Source: Onchocerca lupi
Lineage: Eukaryota; Nematoda; Chromadorea; Rhabditida; Onchocercidae
NCBI GenBank assembly: GCA_028564675.1
Contig: JAOVVO010000197.1
Span: forward strand, 53,634-117,633
Reading direction: 5' to 3'
DNA: 64,000 bases
Shown here: positions 25,263 through 39,400 of the stretch, one piece after another
Position numbering within the stretch: position 1 is the stretch's first letter
Layout: every line of letters begins with the position of its first letter
Made by a program: the position numbers and the translations under genes
The notes under the pieces: generated by a model
Told to the model about the DNA's origin: nothing
The model's database searches: none
What the model saw: only the letters and a program-made list of their open reading frames with translations

Positions 25263-26787
25263 GGACTAAGCTCTAACCTAATTAAATAGTCATGACAACT
25301 TTATGCAATTTTTTCATCGTAGAAATTGTCTCAGTTTTATTGATTTTCTTCTCTGAAAATAATAGGCTCTTACAGCTTTTGCAAACTGCAGTAGTTCTTT
25401 TTTAATATTTAATACCCTTTCCATTAAAATAGAAATTTTTAAAATTTGGACAGAATACAAATGGGATTTAAAAAGATTATATCATATGGTCAAAATGTTT
25501 GAAATCGCTTTCGTGACATATTTGAATTAGCTATAATTATTTCTCATCATTTTGGATTATAAATATTACAATTAGAATTTGAATTATGTCATAAAAGTCA
25601 CTTTTGTCCGGAAAATGAAAAATTTTTTTAAAATCTGTGTAAGCTATGTCATCAACAAAGTCAATTTAACATCAAAAATCGACTTTGACATGATTAAGTT
25701 AAATTAATATCAAAAATCAACTGTGATAATGTCAATTGATAGTGTTTTTGCTGATGAATGATCAGTTATTCACTGAATTATTTATCAATCCGGAGAGCAA
25801 CAAAGCTTAGAAATTTACTTATGGGGTATATTTTTGTCATTTAAGTCCAAGCAAATCGTATATATTTCTCGGTACTGTGAACAAATCTACTTGTTTAGAA
25901 TATTGAGATTAGGTAATTCCGTGTATCACTGACGAGTTGAAAATTTGGTATCAGTTTCTTTATTGGTATTTCATAGATCAGCCGATTTCAATAAAAAAGA
26001 AAAAGAAATGAAAAAAGTATTTATTCTCAAGAGTGGAAATACTAGATCACATTATGTTTTAATTGAAAAATCCGGAAGAAAAAAGTAAAGTAGGATTCTG
26101 AAAATACTGGTAAAGTATTTTTTCTTTTTTTTTTCTTTTTTTTTGATTTCTCATTAGTAACGAGAATATTATTTTCATTCATCTACTTAAATCTTATATC
26201 ACAGAAATAACTAGAATGTTTTTGGAATATAAAATTTTATTTGATTCGTTGAGATTATTTATCGAAAATATAGATATTAGAGTAGCATTTGATAAGTTTG
26301 ATAAGTGAAAGCAGAAACTGAACCAATTAATATGTTTTTACTTGTTATTTAAATTGTCTTTAATGGAAGAATATATATAAATTGTAAGTATTAACTCGGC
26401 ATAATATTGTTTTTTTTTTTTTTTAAAAAAAAACAATATTTTGGAGCATTTAATATAATTCATCCAAAAAATTGCAAAGACTTCCATAACTTTATTCGTT
26501 TTTCAAGATTTTTCGTAGGTTATGAATAAACTGTAATATTATTATAGGTGTGATCACGTATTAGTAATGTTTACATTAGGAATAAAGGACAAGTTATCTT
26601 GTATCATTTTGAAAAAAGAGAAAAAAACTAGTCATTTAAATGATAAAAATAAAAAAAACAAAAATATTCATGTTCCCGAAAAATTTCCCTTGAAAATGCC
26701 AGTATTTCCAGAAAATAACTATGTATTAACTGACGTTTTGCGTGGATAATGAAATGAAATCAATATTTGATTTCAGCTGATTAGTAA

Positions 26788-26790
<3 letters not shown>

Positions 26791-26819
<29 letters not shown>
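26791..26819. repeat. (AT)n microsatellite
   Basis: Uninterrupted AT dinucleotide run of 29 bases. Confidence 0.95.
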
Positions 26820-26823
<4 letters not shown>

Positions 26824-27044
26824 TAAGTGACAAAATAAATAATTATTTGATATTTTCATGTTTAAATCACTCAAGTTTTGTTAGCACAGTTGGACAGATT
26901 TCTCGAAATTCGTCACTTATAAACTTGTACAATTTTACAAGATCTTAGATGTGATTCATTTTTTCTGTAATTACAACAGCTATTAAATAAGGTAGATTAA
27001 AGTGTTTTTAAAATGATGTCATTTCTTTTATCCTACTACTAAAG

Positions 27045-27070
27045 AATATATTTGAAGCTTCAAATATATT
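27045..27070. repeat. Perfect 26-bp palindrome
   Basis: aatatatttgaag followed directly by its reverse complement, centred on a HindIII-like aagctt. Function unknown. Confidence 0.85.
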
Positions 27071-28596
27071 TATTAATGATTAATTTCAGCCTAATTGTTT
27101 AATGAGAGTGTGTGACTGGTTCAGAGTCATTCATAAGAAAAAATGAGGGATAGTACCATTTTCTTTTTCATCTAATATGTAAAATGATAGTTGTAAGGAT
27201 TGCAATAATTAAGTATCAAAAATAAAGCAGATTATTTCGAAGGAAAGAATATCAAATAATATCCAGCTACAAGGATTTTACAATTTTGTTATGAATGAAT
27301 GAAACATGAATCGAAAAATAATTAGCAAATTATGATAAGACATTTTTCCTCTTTCATCTTTTTGAAAAAAATAATTTATGATCTTATTTAGTCTAAAATT
27401 TTGTAAGAAATGCACGAAGAAAATTCTACCATTTTTTTCATAGTTAAATAGGATTTTTTTCGAAATATTATTATTATTAATTAAAAAATAATCCTGATTC
27501 TTAATTCATTCCAATAAAATTAGAATAAGAACTGAATCCATAATTGATTGATTATCATAAAAATGGCATAAATTGTTAAGTTTTATACAGTATTCCTGTC
27601 TTCCTTCTTCTTCTCTTTTGCTAAAATTATTTGGTGATAAAAGATGCAAAAAGGTTACGTATTAAAGCAAGATAAGAAGATAAGAAAGAAATAATTTTTA
27701 TAAAAATGCAGGAAACAAATGATTGCAAGTAAAAAATGAAAAGTAATAATTTAATGACAAGTTTTCCTCTTTTTTTCTTTCTTTCTAAAAACTTTTTGTT
27801 ATTTCCGTTATGATGAAAAATATTTAAAAATTATTGACAGTTTTTTAAAATAATAATGAGAAATTGCTGATAATAAATCAAACATCGGTTGTCTGTTTTT
27901 TAAATTTCTTTTAACTGAATTTTATTAGTTTGTTTTCCTTTTTCTTTTTTCTTTCTTTTTCATAATTTTTTCATTGAATTTTGTTATTCAAATAGATTGA
28001 GCTCACAATTAAGGACTAAGAAATAAGAGAAAGAAAGAAATCTTGGATAAGATAAGCAATACGATGAGGTTAAAAAAATAAAATAAAGTTAAAATAAAAA
28101 GAAAAAAGAGAAAGTAGAACTTTTAAAAGTTCTGAAATTATTCGGAATGATAGATAATAATTCTAATTAATGAAGAGAATACAAAAAAAAGAAATTGTGG
28201 GAATGTTAAGCTTGTTTAATTATTTGCTAAATAAAAAGTATGCTTGTTACCGTAATTTTTGATACTATATTAAGGAAATTTAGAATCATTTAATTTTCAA
28301 TTAAACATTGGAAATGAGTGAAGTTAAATTTGAAAAGATCAATTTTATGTTACTTACTTAGCAGATGGAACTATTGGATGTAACAAATATATAAAATATT
28401 TATAAATTTAAATCTATGTAAATTAAATTTGTTCAAGATTTTAAATCTCCGAAAGTTCTTCACCGATTGCTTTGAAATTTTTATGTAACGTTGCATTCGA
28501 ATAAGCGCATGTTTCCACATACCTATATATCTAGTATTATATATATGTTACATCTTTGACAGATAAAAACATGCCTTTTTTATAATATTTCTTTCT

Positions 28597-28614
28597 TCTC
28601 TCTCTCTCTCTCTC
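28597..28614. repeat. (TC)n microsatellite in a pyrimidine-rich tract
   Basis: TC dinucleotide run inside a CT-rich stretch of about 28585-28690. Confidence 0.9.
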
Positions 28615-29339
28615 TTCTACTCTTCTTCTCCTTTATCGTTTTTCATTTTGCCTTTTTTTTTGCTCCTTTCACTTTCCTCTCTACTATCTATGTTTACCTT
28701 TTTATTCCGTTTTCATATTATTCCCTCATTATTCACATGAAAAAGTCAAGTGACGGGAAAATGTGGCGAAATCAAAAGGATGCAGTCATAGTAAATAAGC
28801 TTAAATAGCGCGATTCATTTTGAAACAAAGGAAGCCAATAAGTCGAAAGGGTGAACATGTTTACCGCCAAAACGCTCCGATTTATAGATAAACAAAGTGA
28901 GGCCAAGCATCATAAGGCGACATGCTGGAGGAGGAGGAGCGCCGAAGGATTTAAAAGGTCGTCAGAAGTCAGTTTCGAGGACAGTTCGTTCAGCAGAAGT
29001 GACAGCAATGGTAGAGCGAAAGGAGAACGATAGTCACAAATGGAAAGTACGACTATGTAATGAGCATTCGAACGCTTCTATTGTTGATTTATCGGAGTCA
29101 CAATAGCAAGAAGAAACAACATCCAGTCCAACCAATTATATAATTCGATTAGATTTTTTTTTTTCCCAACAGAAACAGCAGAACATATGCAGAAAAGCCA
29201 CCATTTTCTGCTGATCTTCTGTATAAAGGATATATATCGTTTCTTTTATACAAAGATTAGCAAAAGATGGCGATAGATGAGCAACCATACAAATGCGAAA
29301 TGGTGTCATCGAAGTACATTACCGATTTTTGGATATGCA

Positions 29340-30215
29340 TTTAAATTTTTTGCAGGAGATTTCAAGTAAACATTACTTGTTAACCCTCGATCGAAACCAG
29401 CGGACGAAATCAATGCTTGCCTGAAACATCTACTTTATAGCGAAATGTAAAGATTTTAAAATTAACTACAAAACGATCAATCAGCTGAGATAATCTCACA
29501 TGAATTGCTGGAAATTGGGAACCGAAAGATGGCTGTTGATCTGACCACAGGACGAATTTTATTGCTTTATAATTTCTAAAAGAAAAATTGGTTGAAAAAA
29601 TATTTTACATTATTCAAATCAATTATAAGAATCACGACTGGCTGAGTGAACGAGCTATTTTTGTGGCCAAAAACAAAGACGTCTACGAACTTGACTGTAT
29701 TATTTAGTTTAACATTCAACGGGAGGCAGTCACATATAAGTCCAACGACGTTATTGTGAAAGTAGATAAAACATTTCACAGAATTTGGAAAAGCAACAGA
29801 ATTTTCGGATTCATTCGATCTGCTAAGAATGCCATCGCACGTACTGCAGTTGAAAGTTGGCGTGTCAATTATCATGTTGCGAAATATTAACCAGTCAAAG
29901 CTTTGCAGTGGCACGCGGTTTGCAGTGAAAAATTAATTAGCAATATTGTAAAGTAACAATCTTGACAAGACCTTTCAAAGATGAAGGTTGCCCTCATTCC
30001 TCGAAATCCATTTTAATTCAGGAGATTGCAATTCCCAGTTCCAGTGGCATTTGCATTCACCATCACCAAAGCTCAGGATTAATCTTTAGAATTATGCGGT
30101 TTAGATTTAGACACGGATTGCTTCTCACATGGACAATTATATGTTGTGTATTCTAGAGTTGGCAGACCAGATAATCTCTAAATCTACACAGACAATGAAC
30201 AACAAAAAACATTAT
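29340..30215 (+). pseudogene. Helitron PIF1-like helicase, C-terminal fragment with frameshifts and stops
   Basis: Read across frames, the + strand gives the ordered C-terminal motifs of Helitron helicases: AGDFK-stop-TLLVNPRSKPADEINACLK (about 29353), AEIISHELLEIGNRKMAVDL (about 29484), HDWLSERAIFVAKNKDVYEL (about 29633), PSHVLQLKVGVSIIMLRNIN (about 29833), SGTRFAVKN, then AFAFTITKAQ and DTDCFSHGQLYVVYSRVGRP (about 30108-30170). At least several stops and frame changes interrupt it. The Walker A part and the Rep/HUH nuclease part are not seen, so it cannot encode an active transposase. An open frame on the opposite strand (29576-29914) is only its shadow. Confidence 0.88.
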
Positions 30216-30425
30216 GTACCCACAAACATTACTGAATTGAACATACCAGAAATGTGCGCTTTTTCTTTTCTTACTTTTTCACTTAACCAAACTGAGCCAC
30301 AACAACCCGTGTATATAAAAAGTACATAAAAATATATGCGTATGGAGTAGAACTTTGCGTCAAATCTTTAAATCAATCGGTAGTTTCGGAGATTTAAGAT
30401 GTTTAACAAATTAACATTTACATTT

Positions 30426-31193
30426 TTATTTGCACAGCTTGTGTCGTAATATGTTAATACATTAATAGAATTAAGAGTGCAAAATGGATATATGATGAAA
30501 AGAACTACAGTTTTAGTGACAGTAACTTTTGATTATCAGAGAGTGAGTGACAAGAATTGCGATAAAAGAAAAAAATTTTGCTGTAACAGCAATGAATAGT
30601 AATAAATTATGATTTATGATAGATTTAATCTAATCTATTACCTATTGTGGATACTTATTTGATTTGTTCGCTTAGCAATATGTCAATACATTGAAAATGA
30701 AAGAAAAAAAGGCTATTGATTAAGAAAAGTGGAAATGATTAATCAAGTAATGAACTTATATATGCTAGGATAGTTAATAAAATAAAATAATTGGAAAAGA
30801 ATCAATAGAAATGATGTTATTATCTAACTTCCCTCATTATCTTTACTGCGAAAATTTTTTCTGTTTTAAACATGAAATTGAAATTATTTTCAATTCAAAG
30901 AATACATATATATATAAAACGTAGGGTATATATACAATTTTGTTAGTTAATTTATGAATAGAATATTTATAAAACATGGTCTAATTTTTCTTTAAATGTT
31001 TGATAGAAAGCTTTGCAAAAAATTTTAATTAATTCTTAAATGTATAATCATAAATGTGAGTTTGTTTGTTAACTAAAATGTTTTTTTTCTTCTTTTGATA
31101 AGTTTACTTTCTTCTTTGCGTTCAAAATTATTGTGTTAAACGTTGTGAATCGAGAAATTTTTGAAATTTTCGATTAAAATTCTGTTTATAATA
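30426..31193. other. Intergenic region upstream of the chromodomain gene
   Basis: AT-rich, nothing coding seen. It ends at an acceptor-like tttataatag (31185-31194), 32 nt before the start codon, which could receive a spliced leader or end a 5' UTR intron. Confidence 0.45.
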
Positions 31194-31201
31194 GGTGCTA
31201 T

Positions 31202-31240
31202 ATGATGCAAGAAGTATATCGTCGTAATGAAATTTTTTGA
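31202..31240 (+). other. Upstream open reading frame overlapping the chromodomain gene start
   Basis: Two adjacent ATGs at 31202 and 31205 open a 12-codon frame (MMQEVYRRNEIF) that ends at 31240, 14 nt inside the main coding region and out of frame with it. It would be in the mRNA if the 5' splice acceptor is at 31194. Confidence 0.45.
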
Positions 31241-34200
31241 TTCGTCGGATGATGAAACGGATAATATTGAGACAGAAATGTCAAAAACAAGTTCATCAAT
31301 AACGGATGATGAATTAATTCTTCCGAGTGGTGTATATATTGTTGAAGAGATTATTAATCATAAATGGTAAATGATTTGTTTTATTAATATTTCGCGATTA
31401 AAATTTTCACTATTTTTTATCATTGATGATTTTTATGTATTCTGAAAGAAATTGTCAAATTTTTGGAAAATTATAATTAATTTATTAATTATTGAGGAAA
31501 TAAGTATTCCTATATTTCATTATTACAATCAATTTCAGTTATGGCGAATTAAGACGTAAAAAGTTGATAGATCAACGAAAAGTTTCTTATGATAGCCCAT
31601 TTTTTCTTGTATGACTTTATTCGTTACTTTATTATTTTATCATTTTCTTTTTTTCTTCTCCAGTTTTTCTAATTCAGATGTCTGATTTTGTATATTCGTA
31701 AAGATAGAGATTCTTGTGAAGATATATTGTAAAATGTTGAATATATTAATTGATAATAGATGAATATTAATGCATTTTTCAGGTTTGCTGGAAGGGTTTT
31801 CCGGGTCAAGATACTTGGGAACCATTAAAATCCATTCAACATGTTGATGTCTTCAAAGTATATGCATGGAAGCATAATCTCGCTCATTTAATTCGTAAGT
31901 TTTGAATGGATGCATTTATAAATTGGAACGAAAAGATAAGAGCAACACTTAAAATTATTCATAATTTTATCAAATTTATTCTTAGTTTAGTCAAAATTTT
32001 CAAACCTTTTATTGAATTTTAGTTAACAGTAAGTACAAAGAATACTGATTTTTATAATGTTGAAACAAATCTGAAATTATTATCATTTAATCATTTAATT
32101 TGAGCTTTTTAATTGAAGCCGTATATTAATTTGCAATATTTCAAAGTTCTCCTAATTTCAATTCTTTTCTTAAAATAAGTTACAAAATTGCTTCTTACAA
32201 TATATCGACCATATCTGCAAAAGTTACTGTATTTTATCGTAGTAATATTTTGATAGACTTCTTCACTCAATAATATCAAATATGAAACAAGCTGCAAAAT
32301 CTTATTAATTTAAGCTTACCAAACATAAGAAATGACTTGGATAAGGAAAAAAATTCAAATAAGTTTATAAGAAATGTTCTTTTCTCTTCCATCCATCAGA
32401 TTCATAATGATTAAAAGAAGAATTCGAAAAAAGCAATGCAATTTTTTCCTTGAATTTTATTTATTTGATGAATGAAATTATATAATATCGAGCAGTTTTT
32501 TTCTTCTTATCCTTTTCATTTTTATTTATTTTAATTAATTAATTTATTTTTTCCTTTAATTCAGCATCTAGCAATGATAGCAGTGAAACAGAAAGCATAG
32601 ACAATGATAAAAGTAAGAAGGAAACAGAAGAAGAAGGAAATGATTCTGAGACTGATGATGAAAAGCATCCGAAAAAAAAATCTAAGATTTTGATTAATTC
32701 AGAAAGCGAAGAGGTATGTACACATTAGTATTTCAATCCTTATGTTTCCTCTTCAGAATAATTTTCAGGTTATTTTATATCACATTTGTATTCTGTCTTA
32801 TTTCAAATATTTTTGCAATTTCTATCTTATCTTTGGGAAAAAATAAACAAAAGATAAGCCGACATGAAATAAATTCTAAAATTTTCTTTTTTCACTTTCT
32901 TTACTACTGTCTTTTCCATTATTTTTGTTTAATATTTAGCTTTGTTGTGGTTTTCTGGAACTGTTAAAATTTTAAATTACTTAAATAAAAAAAAAAAAAA
33001 ATAAAAGAAATATTTTCACATGTAATTTTTTTTTGTTTTTTTCAACTTTGCCACTAAGAATTAAAAAATAATTGGAGGCAGTTAACGATAGCTTCTTAAA
33101 TACTTTTGTTTTTTTTTTTCTCTTTCTCTTTCTCCCTTCATTATCCTTTTCAGATCAAACTGCATTTAATTCATCCCATTCTTCGTAAATATTTTGTTGA
33201 TTATTTTTTTGATTGATCATTTTGATGAAGATTTCATATTTCACATTTTTCACAACAATATTTTATTTTCTTTCCTCAACATTGATCATGTTTAGAATTA
33301 TTTTTCAGGAAAATGATAAAATAATAAATTCAAACGGAAATAAACGAAAATATCAACATTATAACGATGATGTAGTGATGCCTTGTCGAAAAATAAATTC
33401 TAAAAAGAGATTTCGATCTAAAAAAGTAATTCTTTAATAATTATTCTTGTTTCTCTTTTCGTTCATCATTTTTCAGTAATGGAATGCATGTGCAGTAGTT
33501 TATGAGCAGATAGAAAGATTTCAGTATTTTTATTTTGATTTCGAAGTAGAAGCTCGAATTGTTGGAAAAAAAAAGGCGAGAAAACATTTTCAAGTTTTTT
33601 TTAGTTTTTTTTTTTTTTTTTCTAATAATATAATTAATACTGAATATGACCAAATATTTTCCAAAAAAAGCTTTCGATCCGTTTGCAAATATATTTCATA
33701 TGTATAAATTGTTTCCATAAAACAATAATTAAGAAATTAATTAATCTATTGATAGAAAGATATGGAGGAATTTTTCAACTTACTACTCACTAGAGTAATT
33801 CTAAGTTTATTTTTTAGAAAAAAAGTTTGACTGTCAAAAATTGTTCATTTTCGAAAGAAGCATGATGTATCTTGCATATCAAGTTATTAAAATAGAAAAA
33901 AAAGATATCTTTTTTTCCTTTAAAATTAAATATTTCAACTAATAATATCAAAGAAAGCAAAAAAAGGAAATAGTTGGTTGAGAAAAAAAAAGAAGGACTG
34001 ATCTAATGATATCATTTACTTATGAGAAGGAAAATCCAAAATCTTATATTTGAATTGATAACATTCAATAAAAATGACTGATTCTGACGTGAAATCAATG
34101 GTGTATTGGCATTTAAATCATATTTATTAATATATTTACTTATATTTCAAAATATCAGTTTAATTTAATCTCAAAAAAAGAAAAAGAAAATTTCTTTAAG

Positions 34201-35265
34201 TTTATATTGATATAATAATTACGGATTGATTAGATCAGATAACTTTACGGAAGAGCTTCTTAATTCGAATTCATGAAATTTAAATCAACAGGAAACATTC
34301 TCGAAATTTTTTTTCAATTTGCACTTAGCTTGACTTTAAATATTTTATTTTATAAAAAATTAGACAGCATAGGTGATGAGTTCCATTTGGAAAGAATTAT
34401 ATATTCTGAAATTGACAATAAAAGAAAAAAAAACTGGCGTTTTCCGAATTTATTGAGTAGGATTATCATTACTTCTAGAGAAGAAGTAATTTTGATGAAA
34501 ATTTTAGGAATCAAAAAAAGACAACAATCATATACCTCGGAGATCGATGAGAAAATATATCGAAATGACAACAGATGGATTTACTGCTACTACTAAACGT
34601 ACCCGATCTGTTTCACCAATTATTGATAAAATTTTGCAAGTAATTTTATGATTATTTTTAATTTTTCATTTTTATTTTTGGGCATAGCATTGTAAGGAAG
34701 AATAAAACATTGTTATTCATAAAGTTGCATGTTCTTTAACAGATTAATTTAAATCATAAATTTATTTCATCTTATAAGCTATGACAATTTTTTAACCATA
34801 CTGTAAAAAAAAATCGAATTTTATATTTCAATATGAAAAGCAACTAAGTTAAATAAAATGTTTGAAAAATGAGTTTTTTTTTTTCTTTTTTGCAAAAATT
34901 TGCAAAAAGCAAACTTCATTTTATATGTTTCTTTTCAGAAGCAACAATTATATGATGTGATTGATGATGACGAATTTCGTGATGATCAAAACTTTTTGAA
35001 ACGAACTAAAGTATCCGCTGCTATAGCACAATCGGAATTAGTTTTTGTAGCAAAAAAACTAGAAGAAGGCTGTGTTCTTCGTATGTTCTGGATGTAAATT
35101 ATTGTATTATTGTTATTATTATTATTATTGTTATTAGTATTCAGATATATCATTATCTTCCTATACATTGAAATTTTTAACGGATTCATATAAATAGCTG
35201 CTTTTTTTCTTCTAATATAAAATATTTCTTCCACAACAAAGAACATGTAAAAACAGTTATTTTCT

Positions 35266-35311
<46 letters not shown>

Positions 35312-36458
35312 TTTTTTGTTAAATTTTATTTTCCTTCCAACGAGCTGAAAGAGAATATTTTATCATATTTGAGTATTGGAGTATTGGAGCTTTAGTGAAT
35401 TATTCAAAACTTTGTTCAAACGTATCATGTACATGACTGTTGATATTATCATCTCTTTGTTTTTTTTTTTTTATTTTTTCTTAAATTTTTTTTTCACAAT
35501 AAGGTATTCTTATCTTATTCAAAATATAGCTTTATCAGATAATTTCCAACATTATCAAGAGATAAACAAACAATAACAATTGAATGGATTATGCTGATGC
35601 CTTCTTCATAAATTATTTTATTTTCCGGAAATGTATTATTTGTTTTCAGGAAAATTCGCAATTATAATCTTCATTCACCTTTGCGACAAATACGAAAAGC
35701 AAAAGCATGTGAATTAGATTATATTCTTTTTAAAATTATTGGAGAGGTTTGTTATTTTATTGCTAGTTGTGTATAAATTCAATGATAATGTCTATCAATC
35801 ATTGAATATAAATAAGAAATGATAGATTTTGGAACATGAAATATTATTTCAGATTCACTATCTTGAAATGGTATAATTTAATAATTGGAAAAATGATACT
35901 AAAATAATAAATTCCATATAGTTTTCTATTAATCGAGATTAGAGTGCAATGAATATATTACTTATTGCTGATAATGAGTAAATGAGTTGAGCTTTTGTTC
36001 AAAAAATTCAACTATCTTAGTTAAACTGTTTGTAGAATAGAAATTGTCTTCAAATTTTCAATGAATAAAGCTGCTGTCAATATTTAAAATGATAACCAAA
36101 CTCTCCCTTTCTCTCAGAGATGAAATGATTGGAAAAAGTATTGATGAATTGTTAAAAAATCATGCTAAAAGATTTGAAATATATCTTTTTTCTTTTTTTT
36201 TTTTTTCGATGAATTAGAAGGAAATTAAAAGAAAATATTTTTCAGAGTAAAAATTTCGAAAAACATTATTTTCGATTGCATAAATGTTTAATAGAGCAAA
36301 ATGCGCTTGAATTTCTGGAACAATTACAAATTATAAAGGAATGGTGTGTTTCAACTGCCGAAAATTTTAATGCAGTTGTTTTCGTAAGTTATATTTATAA
36401 AATTTTCAAGATGATAAAAAAAAAAGAAAGTAATAAACTTTGAGCTATTTGTCACTTT

Positions 36459-36492
<34 letters not shown>

Positions 36493-39400
36493 AAGTAAAT
36501 TATTGAATAAATTATCTCAGGAAACTTTATCTCAGGAAAGAGCAAGTTTTAAAACTTTATGAAAATCTAACGTTTCATTGTAGGGAACGAAAATAAAAGA
36601 ATATTTTGATTTAAAAAAAAAAAAAAAATCAGTACAAATACTAGACTGCAATTTAAAATAAATTTTTGTCCAGCTAGTCTATAGAAATGAAAATGTAAAT
36701 GTTTGTTTGTTCAAAATTTTAAATCTCCAAAAGTTCTTAAACACACGCTTTATTATAGAAAAAAAAAAAAAAAAAAATACGTCAATTCAAATGCATCGTT
36801 TTTTCAAAATTTCAAATCAACCAATGAAAAATTTGAAAAGTTGTGTGGAAATTAATAACAAACATTCATATTTTTATTTATATAGACAACATTATTTCCA
36901 TATTATTTAAATGATGTAATTACTTTTATATCTAACAAAAATAGGAGCAAACAAACGTATTTCAATTCTAAAAAATTTAAGCAAATCTAACAAGTCAAAA
37001 TTAACTGAAAGGAATTGGGATATCAAGAAAAGTTGTACAAGAAAAAAAAAAAGTAGCCGAAATTATCCAATAGCAATAATAATCTTGATTAATGAGCATG
37101 AATAAATGAATCTATTATAATTGATAAAAATAACATTTATAATATAATTCAATGTATTTTAGGGCTTATTTACATCTAATGAAAATCTTTCTAAATATGT
37201 CCAAATATTATCCAATAATTGCTATGCACCAAAACATAACAGATGTCGGTAAGAAATTACTATTATTTATATTATTAAATTCTAATTTAATACCTCCTTT
37301 TATTTAGCATATATAAGATATTAATTTCTTATATACTTTTACCGGCTTTTTTTTTCTTTCTTTCAGAATTTTTGAAATTTCATTATCATGCCTTTCATTC
37401 GAATATCGAGCTAAATTATTTGAACGTTTAAATCATGAAACAAAGCAACGACTTTTGGATATTGTCATAGGAATAGGTTGCATTAGTGGTGGATTTTGTC
37501 TTCTTGATATGCTAATTAAATATGGTATTTTTTTGATTTATTTTTTGTTTTTTTTTACTGTTATTTTTGTTTGTTTTTAATTCTACACTCATATTTGCTT
37601 TCCGTTAAATCTAATTTAGACATATTATTTGATTATAATTTAAAAAAAAATGGAAGAATTGAATGTATGCACGAAATTTGATATACTTCTAGAAGAACTT
37701 TTAAGTACATAAAAGGAAGAAAGAAAATAAAAAATCTCTCAATTCATGATCCATTTGCTTATTTAGCAAATAATCTGTATGTAAAAACTTCAAAATAATT
37801 AGGATAAAATAAAATTCATTCAACATTTTTTCTTATTTATTAAAATTAAATTCTTATTTTATAATAGTAGCAATTAAATTTATCTGTTTACGAATAAATA
37901 ACAGTTTTTTTGAAATGAACTTTTTTTTATTTTAATTTATTGATTATTTTATCAATGAAATTTAGACTGGACATATTTTTAATGATATTTTTTAAGGTAT
38001 TAACATTAATTGCTCAAAAATCAATGCTTTACATCAATGTTTATTGAACGGGAATGAAGAGGCAGTAAGTTATTTTTGCTGAAATATTAGTCTTAAAATA
38101 AGTTCAACCTGAAATATAATATTTCAGTATATACTATAATCCAATCTAAATGTCATATTACACAGTATGCGGACAGTGCATACTCTGTATTACATGCAAC
38201 TTGAAAGTTGTACGGTACGTGTTATAAAAAAATCCTACTGAATTTACAGTATTCATTATAATTTGACACACTTATAAATCTTCAATTAGATGTTCAGTTT
38301 GTTAACTATTTGTTGATATTTATACATAATTTGAAATATTTTCGAAAATTTCGAACGAAATTGAAACAGAGCTAATTTATAAACCTATTAAAACCAACCA
38401 ATTGTTCCATTAATTTAATTTGATCCATTATTTTATTGAAATGATCCATTAGTTTTATTGAAATAAAAGTAGTCTTAGGACTTTCTTTTTATTTGACAAA
38501 AAAAAGAAAAATAAAACGACCTATTTTACAATAGTTTCTCGAATTAATAAAAGAAAAATATCAGTAATTATAACTTGACTATATATTTTCAGGCATTACA
38601 TTTGATTTTAAATGGTTTTGAAGTGAAACGTATCAAAGAATTACCGAGCAATAATTTACACGAGCAAACTTGCAAGGTTTAAGTTATATTATTTTTTTTT
38701 TTTGAGCATTCGAAATTTCATAATAGATGCAAAATTATCACATTAATTGAATCTTTCGAAAAATGTGATTTTTTTTAAAAAAAATAAATCGATTATATGC
38801 TATCATTTTTCTTTACCTATCCATTGATCTTCTTAAATTTGTCAAAAAGCTATTCTTTCAGTGCTTATGTTAACACATTATGTTTTTCTAAAGTTAAATT
38901 TGTCAATGTTTAGATATTAAAAGTTTGATTGCTTCATTCAGGATAATAAAGATTTTTTTTTCATGTAATTGTTTAGTTTTAAATGTCATCTTTTTAGATG
39001 AAAACCGAAATTATTTGTTTTATGAAAGTGACAATTCCTCTTTCTTTTTTTTTTTTTTTCTAATTTATGCAAATAATTTTTTATAGATTATGGATTCTGT
39101 AAATATTTATTTGGATCGTTTAAATTTAAAAACTCAATGCTGGACAATGGAATTATTAAAGGAGCATAGTATATGTTGCACTGATGCCTATCCAATATCA
39201 AATATTTGTTTACATCGTATTGGTGAAATTGATCGAAACGTATTCAATTGCTTTATTTTTGCAAAATTTTTATCAGTCTTTTTTTTTCTCACCTTTCGAA
39301 GCTTTTATTTAATATTTCGCTTATTTTGCTAATTAAAATATTAATATTTTATATTTTCATCCACAAGATGTAATTAGCGTATTCATTCATGATTTGATGC

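Larger units (their letters stand above)
21878..28412. other. Long AT-rich region without an intact gene
   Basis: No exon chain with family likeness was found on either strand. A 60-codon frame at 26567-26749 (+) has a few charged stretches but no recognisable match. The region holds the anonymous block at about 22690-23230, the repeats listed separately, and many homopolymer tracts. The 3' UTR of top-2 must start here, but I see no clear AATAAA close to the stop. Confidence 0.5.
28413..30425 (+). mobile_element. Decayed Helitron-type transposon
   Basis: The centre is a broken PIF1-like Helitron helicase (separate entry). Flanking it, two related sequences lie in opposite orientation: 28413-28490 on the + strand and 30359-30420 on the - strand. 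Both contain taaatctccgaaa followed shortly by ccgattg. A third relative lies at 36675-36745. I take these as element-end sequences, but exact ends and target bases are not defined. The stretch 28740-29120 inside is less AT-rich and has open frames (for example 28897-29106) that I do not recognise. Confidence 0.7.

Noticed and set aside
26567..26749. 60-codon + strand frame
   Set aside because: No recognisable family, no neighbouring exons; length is within chance for the region.
29576..29914. 112-codon - strand frame
   Set aside because: Reverse shadow of the Helitron helicase pseudogene, whose motifs read on the + strand.
34273..34596. 107-codon frame on the + strand
   Set aside because: It only overlaps the real exon 34508-34639, which is read in another frame and is phase-matched to its neighbours.
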